Position numbers and translations under genes: made by a program. Positions 45,701 to 55,923 of a stretch of 64,000 nucleotides of DNA are shown here, one piece after another. The notes under the pieces were generated by a model. The model made no database searches and was not told where the DNA came from. It saw only the letters and a list, made by a program, of their open reading frames with translations. The stretch is from Caenorhabditis elegans (lineage: Eukaryota > Nematoda > Chromadorea > Rhabditida > Rhabditidae), in assembly GCF_000002985.6 (NCBI RefSeq), contig NC_003283.11, positions 5,022,001 through 5,086,000 on the forward strand, read 5' to 3'. Numbering within the stretch: the stretch's first letter is position 1; the number at the start of each line of letters is the position of its first letter.

Positions 45701-45786
45701 CAAAAATTTACAAAATTGATTAGTTAAATAAATTTTAGATTTTAAAGTTTATGTACAGACAAGTATTGACTCATGTTATAAGTTTT
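42778..45786. other. Intergenic, mlk-1 upstream region
   Basis: Just upstream of the ATG is a 26-base leader behind a TTCTAG acceptor, so a 5' non-coding exon or trans-splice is likely. The region then has a (CA)n run at 42885-42903, CTTCTT-rich pyrimidine tracts around 42970-43015, a (GT)n run near 43215-43232 and a family B palindrome (43690-43965). The rest is AT-rich, with no gene recognised. Confidence 0.5.
43690..43965. repeat. Palindromic dispersed repeat (family B)
   Basis: Arms GTGTGCACCTTTAACCAGTA (43724) and AGTACTTTTTAAAAGCTCAC (43899), with outer parts GCCAACAGGGCC and GTCGTGTTGAGACCGTG, are inverted relative to each other. A diverged copy of the elements at 23873-24117. Confidence 0.7.
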
Positions 45787-47531
45787 CTAGCAGTGGCCAG
45801 CGGAAGAAGAATTCAAATTTGGGTAGAGTGTACGATAAAGCAAATGGCATACTACTTCTCCTACAACGGTGAAGAAACAGAGATAGGCATTGAATGTCAT
45901 GAAAATTAACATAAGGAAATAGGCAATTGTCAGCTGGAAAAGTTGAAGAAGAGGATCGATCAGGTCCAATTGAGGGGATCTCCTGAAAAAAAAGATTCTT
46001 ACAGTTGGATTATGGATCTAGATGGATAAACTCACTTAAGACGGTCTTCTGGAGAAATTGGAGGTTGGTGGAGTTGAGTCTGCGCTTTTCGATAATCCCT
46101 GAAGAATCTGAGAGTTTCCATCAAAAACGCGAGAAGTACAGTGATAAAGCATGCAACAGCAATTCCTGAAAAAAACAATTTCGTATTTGGTGAAAAAAAT
46201 TGCAAAATTGGCAAAAAACTAATCTAGAAACGTCTTGCTAGGGAGCACAAAAAAATTATATCTGAAAGCTGATATTTTGGGCTCCAAGACTGTAATTTTT
46301 AGCTGAGTACTTCTGTGTGTCTAGGAATTAATGTTACAAATTACCCTGAGCTCAGAACTAAATTTTGAGATGGAAATTCCGAGATGCACAGTCGTCTCCA
46401 GCAAAAAAGTTATAGAATTTTGAAGCCCAAACTTTCAGTTTTGTTTTTATGGCATATTACAGTTTTCGTGTTCCCTAGTAAGGTAATAAGATTATTATAA
46501 ATGTTTCAGATGTTATCCTAATAAAAATGTAATCTTTTCAATACTCACCAACAGCAGTTTCAGTTTTCCAGAAGTCGAAAAGAATAGTTTCTTCAGTGCC
46601 AAAGTGGAAGGACATTGCGTGGTTCATCATCATATGATCTGACGATTTTGTTTGAGCGACCGCAGTGTTACCTGTGTAAAATCGAGTTGAAAATCAAGTT
46701 TTACACAGTTATCATAAACCACATTTGGGATAATACGGGGGAGGAAAATTAAAATGATACTTCTGAAAAAAGATACGCCGGATTTGAAATCTGAACGTTA
46801 TCAATTTTTGTCATCAACTTAGAATTTCAAATTTCAAACAAATATCATCATATTAAAAAAAATTCAATCATATTCTGCGAGAGTACAAATTCTCAACTTT
46901 AACTGACTATGAATAAACATTTTTGGAGTATATTTTTTTTTTTTGAATATATTTTTGCTTTAATATATAAAATACAAAACGTTGCCTAATAAATACAAAA
47001 ATAAACATGTTTTTTGATATTTTTCAAAAATATCTTATAAAAGTTATGCGTTCTCAGACCGAAAATAATATTGGTTTATTGCAAAAACCTGAATAACGCT
47101 GTGAGAATGGGCACACAAAACAAGACAAAAACAACATGAATAAAGCACTTTTGTTTTGATTGAAAGTTCTAGCAAACGTACTACAAGTTCGAATATACTT
47201 TTTTGGTAAATTGTCCAAATGTCAAAAAATTTGAGATTTCCTGAGAACTTTCTTTTTTTTGCTGTAACTTCGAATCCCTAGAATATTTGATCAAAAACAA
47301 CTAAAACAATCGAAACGTAATTAAAATTTCAATCTCGTAAAAAATATTTTCGACTTCCAAAATTATCATAGGCTCAAACCTAGTTTTCACCACTTTTTGA
47401 CCGCAAAGAAAAAGTAGTTTGGGCATTTTATCAAGGTGGCCACCTTCAAGACAAAAAACTTATTTTCCATAAACAAAAAAAAACAAACCAATGGTTCCCT
47501 TGTGAACATGATGATGCTGAGAATGATCCAT
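45787..47531 (-). CDS. Ctr-type high-affinity copper transporter
   Basis: Four exons, 47489-47531, 46549-46671, 46036-46165 and 45787-45982, total 492 nt (163 aa), the usual Ctr1/SLC31 size. The N-terminus is rich in His and Met (MDHSQHHHVHKG; DHMMMNHAMSFHFG), the copper-collecting ectodomain. Three membrane segments follow: around TAVGIAVACFITVLLAFL, LTIAYFLMLIFMTFNAYL with the diagnostic M-x3-M (MLIFM), and LCFFTVVGEVVCHLLY, with only a short loop between TM2 and TM3, as in the family. The C-terminus ends GHC, like the HCH-type metal-binding end of Ctr1. It would import Cu(I) as a trimer at the plasma membrane. The ATG is eight bases after TTTCAG. One of several Ctr paralogues in C. elegans; I am not certain of the locus name. 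Confidence 0.93.
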
Positions 47532-48969
47532 GGTTTCGCTGAAATAAGACAATGAACAAAAACAAATTGAATTGGGAGAAAAAAGACATTTATCGATATA
47601 AATTGCGAGAAATCGAAGAGAATGAAGGTAGCATGTTTTACACTATATGCATCTGAAGAACAACTGAATGGAATAAAAAAAGGAGAAGAGAAAAGGCGTA
47701 ACTAGCAGACCGGTTTCATAGTTCGTTTTTCTTATGATGCCAATCGAGTAATATACATATCTGCGGTAAAATCTCTGCAAAAAAGGAAAAACCAATTGCG
47801 GAAAACGGAAGTTGATGTGATTTTTCTCAAAATCATTTTTTGTTTAATTGAGACGGAACACAAAAATCAAATGTTGTGAAGATAATGGCAGGGAGACGGA
47901 TACAAACGAGAGAAGAGTCACAACGTAATAAAACGACGGACCACAGACATATGAATCATCACTTTTTCAACAATCAGTGAGAAATTCGATCAATCGAAAA
48001 ACGCAAATTGTGCTCGACGCGCATTTGTTTATTTGTTCTTATTGTCAAGATCAATGCATATTGTCGGAGTTCGGAGTCCATTCACAATTATTGATTTTCC
48101 AAAAAAAAAACGATAAAACTGAGAATAGAGAACGTTTTGAAAAAAAAGTTTTAAATATAACACGGCTATGAAACCACAATGACCAAATATCATAGAAAAA
48201 ATTGAAAACAATTCTGAATTTTATACGATTTTTTGGAAATTGGAAAACCTCTGATTTTCCACTTTTTGGAAGTCCTCAGTAAAAAATATTGTTTACTAAA
48301 AATATTAAAACATTGTAGTGACCTGTGCTATAGTTTTTTTTTCAAAAAGTGGCAAACATTCAGTAGTTGCCACTTTTTGACTATCAATATAACTTTTTAT
48401 CACAAATTTGCCAATTGTCGATATATCTAACAACCCAAAAATTGTTTGAGATCAAAAATTTACTACACTAAAAATTAATTTTCTGCTAGTTTATTTTTAG
48501 TTTTCTGGTTCAAAATGTTAAGTACTCAATAATTGCCAAATTGCCAAACTACGAAAAAATTTCCTCTGATTCTGTAAAAAAAAAACTCAATTACATAGTT
48601 TTTAAAACGAGCCAAAACCAAATCTGGCGATGAACCGTACAAAATTTTAACTTTTTTTCTGAATTTTAGGACAAAAATTGCATCAATCAACAAAGCTGTT
48701 GCGAAATTTTTTACAGTTCAAAAATTAGAAATTAACAACTTATGATGAGTTTTTGTCAACACAACGAAAGTTTGAATTTAATTTTTTCAACTTTCCAAAT
48801 CAGGGTATTGAAAAAATAATAATTGTAAAAAATGAAACATGTTGAAATTCTGACAAAAATGTTGTATGAATCAATGGAGAAAAAGTGCAGTCTTCACTTT
48901 CACAATGATTCTTTTCATCTCGAATGTCCGGAAGAACGAAATTGTTTCATAGAGTGGTAGACGGGAATC
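47532..48969. other. Intergenic, AT-rich
   Basis: Upstream flank of the copper transporter, then AT-rich DNA. Short open frames at 47977-48171 and 48233-48430 lack coding character. Nothing supported. Confidence 0.45.
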
Positions 48970-49196
48970 TCATATAATCAAATGAAAGTATCGTTCCGGT
49001 TTCAACTTGTATCCAGTGGAGTAGTAATTGGTAGTTTGTGATGTTGAAATTAGAACTCGAGGCTGATGAGATTTCACATTCTTCTTCGGTGCTGTGACCT
49101 TGTTTCTAATGGATTCAAATCAAAAAGTTTGAATGTTTGGAATAGAATCGTGAACAGAAAAATTGTGAAAATGACAGAAAACAGTTGAAATTTCAT
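48970..49196 (-). CDS. Putative small secreted or membrane peptide gene
   Basis: An ATG (49194-49196) directly behind TTTTTAG opens a hydrophobic start, MKFQLFSVIFTIFLFTILFQ, that looks like a signal peptide or anchor. The unspliced frame stops after 40 codons at 49074. A second frame, coding-like and Lys/Ser/Thr/Tyr-rich (NKVTAPKKNVKSHQPRVLIS ... NYYSTGYKLKPERYFHLII), continues to TGA at 48970. A 50-nt intron from GTTCAC to CCATTAG (about 49103-49152) would join the two in frame, but its donor is poor. So this is either a small spliced secreted-peptide gene or a gene with a frame break. No family recognised. Confidence 0.4.
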
Positions 49197-49851
49197 CTAA
49201 AAATGTTTTAAAATGTTTTTTTCTAAAATTAAAAAAAACATTTGAACAAAATTAAAATTTCTAAAATTTCAGCTTCAGTTCAGCGAAAAGAAGAAAAAGG
49301 AAGAACTACATTCAATTGATTTTTTGAAAAATGATTTGCACATATTTTTTGATACTCCGTTGTTTTTTGACACTTTTTTCATATTCGTTTCGTAGCTAAT
49401 CTTTGTCAAATTTTGCAATTTTTCCAAATAGAAAATTGATTTTGATGTCGTGAATTTGTGAAATTTCGCTCTAAAATGTCAATTTCACTGCAAAGTTTTT
49501 TGATTTCTTCCAGTTCCAAAAATTTTTTAATTTTGATAAATACTAATTAAAATAGAAAAATAAAATTTAAAAAAAACCTGTGAGAAAGGGCCGAAAAAAA
49601 TAAAGACCAACTCGAAAAACCTTTGTTCAGCTTTTGGCCATCTTTGGGCGTTGAATTGTGAATTTTATAGAAATTAAAAACTTTAAAACAGATTAAAAAA
49701 AATATATAAGTGTTCATTGATATCGTATCAGACGTAATATTTCCATAGCATTTACACAATTAAATAAATGTGAACAAAACAGTTCTTTAGTTATTACTAA
49801 AGCATGACATATCAATAATTTACATTAAATTATGTAGACTTCAATCGCTTA

Positions 49852-50054
49852 TCAATGTTCTCCGGTTTCTCTTGCTCTTCTCACTTTGATTGGACCTTCT
49901 TCGTTTATAGACAAAACTAACTGGAAAAAATTGATCAAAAATGTTCCAAACAAAAAAAAATGAAACTTACCGATTCGCCATCAATGGAAAGATCAGCTGA
50001 AGAGAACACAGCAAGAACTGACAATAAGAAAATAATGACTTGGAAGACGTTCAT
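49852..50054 (-). CDS. Small secreted peptide precursor, 50 aa
   Basis: Two exons, 49971-50054 and 49852-49920, total 153 nt (50 aa). Residues 1-19 are a signal peptide (MNVFQVIIFLLSVLAVFSS). The remaining 31 residues start ADLSIDGES and end IKVRRARETGEH, with a basic KVRRAR cluster that could be a prohormone-type cleavage site. Donor CG|GTAAGTTT and acceptor TTTTCCAG are good. An acceptor ATTCAG lies nine bases before the ATG. There are no cysteines, so it is not a disulphide-stabilised peptide. Function unknown; the secreted nature is inferred from the leader only. Confidence 0.7.
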
Positions 50055-51099
50055 TTGGCAATCTGAATTCTGATGTCTAAATGATGAATCCTGAGATTTA
50101 AAACCGATAAGTGAAGATATGAGGAGAAGAATATGGTCAAGGACGACCGGAAAAGGATGTGGGTGGAACAGACGGATGAAATAGAATGCGAGTGGTTTGT
50201 GGATGAAAAAGAAATAGACGATCATACACATTCGATTACCACTTCACTTGTTGCTTGATTCCGAGAAGGCGGGACGACCTACTTGACACATTTGGCGAAC
50301 AAAATTGATAGAGTGAAATAGGTGAACAATTGAGTTTACCTTAATTGGCTAATTTGAATTGTTCGTAACTTTCTTTAATTTCATGAAAATGTGAAATTAG
50401 CTGTGCAAATTTTTTGCTCATTTGAAATCGTGCATTCCTACTGAAATTGTGTATTGAAATTCAGAAATAGCATAAAATTTGCAACGATTCCCCGAAAAAA
50501 CATTTTGAAAAAAATTCATTTAAGAGAGATATCAATTTTTAAACTCATGAAAACTAATTAAGTATGACAATAAATAATCGGCATTGAGAGGGGACCTTGA
50601 CAAGGTCTCTCCACGACACTTCAACTGGTGGCGGCGATATGAAGAAAATTATTTTATTTCCGAACTATTTTCTTACTTTTATTCAATGTTTTTTTAGGCA
50701 AATAAGTAGGCTTTGCAAGCAAGAATATGTAAGAAGAATCCGTAATTTATTATTTTATTAGTGTTCGTATTAAGATAGTTTTGTGAGCATTCATTACTTG
50801 CCTGTTTCGAAATATGTACGTTGCGCAACCTGAGTGCAGTTAACAAGCCAATTTCCCATACTTCCTAATATTACAAAGAAACTTTGAATTTCGAGAGGTT
50901 CTCTAAACTTTTTAGTTTTTTTAAGATCCTATTTACTTTTTGAGCTTTCAAACACTGAACCGTTCTGTGCAAAAATTTATTTATTTACAAGATCCCGGCA
51001 ATCAATACCATCAATAAAATAATATCTATACAAGAAAATCACAAATAAAAAAAATCAATTCACACGAACGAAGATTCGGTTTGGGGGAGAACGCGGAGG
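50055..51099. other. Intergenic
   Basis: AT-rich with no supported gene. A short motif GGTCTCTCCACGACA occurs at about 50605 and again at about 59626. TTTATT near 50977 could be a minus-strand polyadenylation signal for the acidic exon at 51100-51195. Confidence 0.4.
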
Positions 51100-51195
51100 T
51101 CAACGGTTTCTTCGAGGGTATCTTCTCTGAGGGCTTTCTGGCGCAATGTCCTCATCCTCATCCTCCTCCTCGACGTCCTCCTCAGTCCAAACCAT
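51100..51195 (-). CDS. Short acidic exon, possibly terminal exon or 31-aa ORF
   Basis: Behind a TGACAG acceptor the frame reads MVWTEEDVEEEDEDEDIAPE then SPQRRYPRRNR to TGA at 51100-51102. An acidic block followed by a basic end is typical of real C-terminal tails, and the exon is clearly GC-richer than its surroundings. If the first Met is the start it is a 31-aa protein; otherwise it is the last exon of a gene whose upstream exons would lie beyond the 3.5-kb satellite. A candidate upstream donor (ATGTG|GTGAGG near 54917) exists, but simple joining gives an early stop if that short frame is coding. Unresolved. Confidence 0.4.
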   Translation of the reverse strand: MVWTEEDVEEEDEDEDIAPESPQRRYPRRNR

Positions 51196-51240
51196 CTGTC
51201 AATCGGACATGGAAATTAAGAAGCCGCGGAACAAAAAAAC

Positions 51241-54200
51241 CATTAGATGAATTTCCAAAGTAAGACCATTAGATGAATTTCAAAGTTAGACCATTAGATG
51301 AATTTCAAAGTTAGACCATTAGATGAATTTCCAAAGTTAGACCATTAGATGAATTTCTAAAGTTAGACCATTAGATGAATTTCCAAAGTTAGACCATTAA
51401 ATGAATTTCTAAAGTTAGACCATTAGATGAATTTCTAAAGTTAGACCATTAGATCAATTTCCAAAGTTAGACCATTAGATGAATTCCCAAAGTAAGACCA
51501 TTAGATGAATTCCCAAAGTTAGACCATTAGATGAATTTCAAAGTTAGACCATTAGATGAATTTCAAAGTTAGACCATTAGATGAATTTCCAAAGTTAGAC
51601 CATTAGATGAATTTCTAAAGTTAGACCATTAGATCAATTTCCAAAGTTAGACCATTAGATGAATTTCTAAAGTTAGACCATTAGATGAATTTCCAAAGTT
51701 AGACCATTAGATGAATTTCCAAAATTAGACCATTAGATGAATTCCCAAAGTTAGACCATTAGATGAATTTCCAAAGTTAGACCATTAGATAAATTTCCAA
51801 AGTTAGACCATTAAATGAATTTCTAAAGTTAGACCATTAGATGAATTTCCAAAGTAAGACCATTAGATGAATTTCCAAAATTAGACCATTAGATGAATTC
51901 CCAAAGTTAGACCATTAGTTGAATTTCCAAAGTTAGACCATTAGATGAATTCCCAAAGTTAGACCATTAGTTGAATTTCCAAAGTTAGACCATTAGATGA
52001 ATTTCCAAAGTTAGACCATTAGATGAATTCCCAAAGTTAGACCATTAGATGAATTTCCAAAGTTAGACCATTAGATGAATTCCCAAAGTTAGACCATTAG
52101 ATGAATTTCCAAAGTTAGACCATTAGATGAATTCCCAAAGTTAGACCATTAGATGAATTTCCAAAGTTAGACCATTAGATGAATTTCCAAAGTTAGACCA
52201 TTAGATGAATTTCCAAAGTTAGACCATTAGATGAATTTCCAAAGTTAGACCATTAGATGAATTTCCAAAGTTAGACCATTAGATGAATTCCCAAAGTTAG
52301 ACCATTAGATGAATTTCCAAAGTTAGACCATTAGATGAATTTCCAAAGTTAGACCATTAGATGAATTTCCAAAGTTAGACCATTAGATGAATTTCCAAAG
52401 TTAGACCATTAGATGAATTTCCAAAGTTAGACCATTAGATGAATTCCCAAAGTTAGACCATTAGATGAATTCCCAAAGTTAGACCATTAGATGAATTTCC
52501 AAAGTTAGACCATTAGATGAATTTCCAAAGTTAGACCATTAGATGAATTTCCAAAGTTAGACCATTAGATGAATTTCCAAAGTTAGACCATTAGATGAAT
52601 TTCCAGAGTGAGACCATTAGATGAATTTCCAAAGTTAGACCATTAGATGAATTCCCAAAGTTAGACCATTAGATGAATTCCTAAAGTTAGACCATTAGAT
52701 GAATTTCCAAAGTTAGACCATTAGATGAATTCCCAAAGTTAGACCATTAGTTGAATTTCCAAAGTTAGACCATTAGATAAATTTCCAAAGTTAGACCATT
52801 AGATGAATTCCCAAAGTTAGACCATTAGATGAATTTCCAAAGTTAGACCATTAGATGAATTTCCAAAGTTAGACAATTAGATGAATTTGCAAAGTTAGAC
52901 AATTAGATGAATTTGCAAAGTTAGACCATTAGATGAATTCCAAAGTTAGACAATTAGATGAATTTGCAAAGTTAGACAATTAGATGAATTTCCAAAGTTA
53001 GACCATTAGATAAATTTCCAAAGTTAGACCATTAGATGAATTTCTAAAGTTAGACAATTAGATGAATTTGCAAAGTTAGACAATTAGATGAATTTGCAAA
53101 GTTAGACCATTAGATGAATTTCCAATATTAGACCATTAGATGAATTCCCAAAGTTAGACCATTAGATGAATTTCCAAAGTTAGACCATTAGATGAATTTC
53201 CAAAGTTAGACCATTAGATAAATTTCCAAAGTTAGACCATTAGATGAATTTCTAAAGTTAGACCATTAGATCAATTTCCAAAGTTAGACCATTAAATGAA
53301 TTTCTAAAGTTAGACCATTAGATGAATTTCCAAAGTTAGACCATTAGATGAATTTCCAAAATTAGACCATTAGATGAATTCCCAAAGTTAGACCATTAGA
53401 TGAATTCCTAAAGTTAGACCATTAGATGAATTTCCAAAGTTAGACCATTAGATGAATTCCCAAAGTTAGACCATTAGATGAATTCCCAAAGTTAGACCAT
53501 TAGTTGAATTTCCAAAGTTAGACCATTAGATAAATTTCCAAAGTTAGACCATTAAATGAATTTCTAAAGTTAGACCATTAGATGAATTTCCAAAGTTAGA
53601 CCATTAGATGAATTTCCAAAGTTAGACCATTAGATAAATTTCCAAAGTTAGACCATTAGATGAATTTCCAAAGTTAGACCATTAGATGAATTTCCAAAGT
53701 TAGACCATTAGATGAATTTGCAAAGTTAGACAATTAGATGAATTTGCAAAGTTAGACCATTAGATGAATTCCAAAGTTAGACAATTAGATGAATTTGCAA
53801 AGTTAGACAATTAGATGAATTTCCAAAGTTAGACCATTAGATAAATTTCCAAAGTTAGACCATTAGATGAATTTCTAAAGTTAGACAATTAGATGAATTT
53901 GCAAAGTTAGACAATTAGATGAATTTGCAAAGTTAGACCATTAGATGAATTTCCAATATTAGACCATTAGATGAATTCCCAAAGTTAGACCATTAGATGA
54001 ATTTCCAAAGTTAGACCATTAGATGAATTTCCAAAGTTAGACCATTAGATAAATTTCCAAAGTTAGACCATTAGATGAATTTCTAAAGTTAGACCATTAG
54101 ATCAATTTCCAAAGTTAGACCATTAAATGAATTTCTAAAGTTAGACCATTAGATGAATTTCCAAAGTTAGACCATTACATGAATTTCCAAAATTAGACCA

Positions 54201-54790
54201 TTAGATGAATTCCCAAAGTTAGACCATTAGATGAATTTCCAAAGTTAGACCATTAGATGAATTTCCAAAGTTAGACAATTAGATGAATTTGCAAAGTTAG
54301 ACAATTAGATGAATTTGCAAAGTTAGACCATTAGATGAATTCCCGAAGTTAGACAATTAGATGAATTTGCAAAGTTAGACAATTAGATGAATTTGCAAAG
54401 TTAGACAATTAGATGAATTTCCAAAGTTAGACAATTAGATGAATTTCCAAAGTTAGACAATTAGATGAATTTGCAAAGTTAGACAATTAGATGAATTTCC
54501 AAAGTTAGACCATTAAATGAATTTCTAAAGTTAGACCATTAGATGAATTTCCAAAGTTAGACCATTAGATGAATTTCCAAAGTTAGACCATTAGATAAAT
54601 TTCCAAAGTTAGACCATTAGATGAATTTCCAAAGTTAGACCATTAGATGAATTTCCAAAGTTAGACCATTAGATGAATTCCCAAAGTTAGACCATTAGAT
54701 GAATTTCCAAAGTTAGACCATTAGATGAATTTCCAAAGTTAGACCATTAGATGAATTTCCAAAGTTAGACCATTAGATGAATTCCCAAAG
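51241..54790. repeat. Satellite: 26-bp monomer, about 136 copies
   Basis: A head-to-tail array of a 26-bp unit that begins TTAGACCATTAGATGAA and ends TTTCCAAAG. Variants: TTCCCAAAG, TTTCTAAAG, TTTGCAAAG, GACAATT for GACCATT, AGATAAAT for AGATGAAT, and 25-bp units lacking one C. The first dozen units are more diverged. TTGCAAAG/GACAATT variants are confined to the right half, and 831-bp blocks of about 32 monomers recur in the same variant order (landmarks 53120 and 53951; 52935 and 53766). No long frame is open because TAG recurs. Unique sequence resumes at TTTCGGACAAAG. Confidence 0.97.
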
Positions 54791-55649
54791 TTTCGGACAA
54801 AGTAAGCGGGAGACAAAAGTGTGAGCAAAACAGGCGACATAAATCAAGAAATGATGACAAAGAGCGTCCGACGAGAGAGTGCGAGACGACTAGACAGTGT
54901 AGATCAAATGAGTGCCTCACCACATTTCGATCTATTCAAAACAGAAAATGAAATCTTATTATTCGGAGTTTTCATTTTGGAAAGATAGAAACACAATTGG
55001 AATGCTCCGCAAATTGTATGTTATTTGGAGTAATGCGCAACACCTAAACTCAACTTTGTCGACGCACAGCATCGCAAATATGAATACCACGTGTTTTTGA
55101 ATATACTAGAATTGTAGCCAATTGTCTATTTAGTATAATGAAAAAGTTTGAGAGAAAAAGTTTAAAGGAATTTCCAGCCAGCTCAGTTTTGCTGAAAATG
55201 AAACCATATTTTTAGGTGCTTTTTTGAGAAAATTATGGTTTTTCTCGAAAACGAAGTCGGCAAGAGGGTATTAAAGTATATTAGAATTGTAGATCTCAAT
55301 TTGATTAGTGTATTCGTGAAGTTTAAGGAAAAAAATTTGAGGAAATTTTGAGATATTTAGGTCGAAAGATTGTCATTTTATCAATATTTCATCGTTGTTT
55401 TTGTAAAATAGAGCAAAGATATTTTAGATTCTATTTTTACAAATTCGCAGGAATGACACTCAATTTGCTTACTTCCAAAAAAATATTCAAAAAAAAAACT
55501 GAACCAAAGCTGAAAAGAGCTGAAACAAAACATAGGCACGCAGAAGAAGTTTCAAAATTCAAGCCTCTCGCGTGAGAATAAATTAAATTTTGGACCATCT
55601 TTTTTTGAATTTTTGTTAAAAATTCCACACCGTGATATAGTTTATCTTC
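54791..55649. other. Intergenic right flank of the satellite
   Basis: A moderately GC-rich stretch (54791-54920) then AT-rich DNA. A 62-codon plus-strand frame at 54912-55100 has no leader or family features and is not supported as a gene. Confidence 0.4.
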
Positions 55650-55800
55650 GAGCAGGTATTTGAGCAATTTGTTCAATATTGTCATCGACGCTTGCTACCG
55701 CATAATTGATTGTTCTCTTCAATTGTTGAATAGATCTTCCAACAGCGTCTCTGCTCAAAACTCAAAAAATTCCAAAAGCTTCTCGGAAATTTCATGTAAT
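55650..55800 (-). pseudogene. Decayed C-terminal fragment of the RING/IBR-like family
   Basis: Read on the minus strand, this resembles the last 45 or so codons of the copy at 60044-63007: SEKLLEFF for REKLLELL, and SIQQLKRTINYAVASVDDNI for SVQQLRKAIDSVVASVDDKI. Two in-frame stops and a frameshift separate the halves. There is no matching upstream sequence, so it is a relic of a third or fourth tandem copy. Confidence 0.7.
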
Positions 55801-55923
55801 AAAAATTATTTAACATATGTAATTCAACGCCTTGTGTATGATACTGAAGAAAAGATTAGAAATAATTTATTACTGAGAAAGCACTGATTTTTACATAGAG
55901 GAGTGGTCATTGAAAACAATAAA

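Noticed and set aside
51241-54790. CRISPR-like array
   Set aside because: No unique spacers; uniform 26-bp monomers in a eukaryotic genome, hence satellite.
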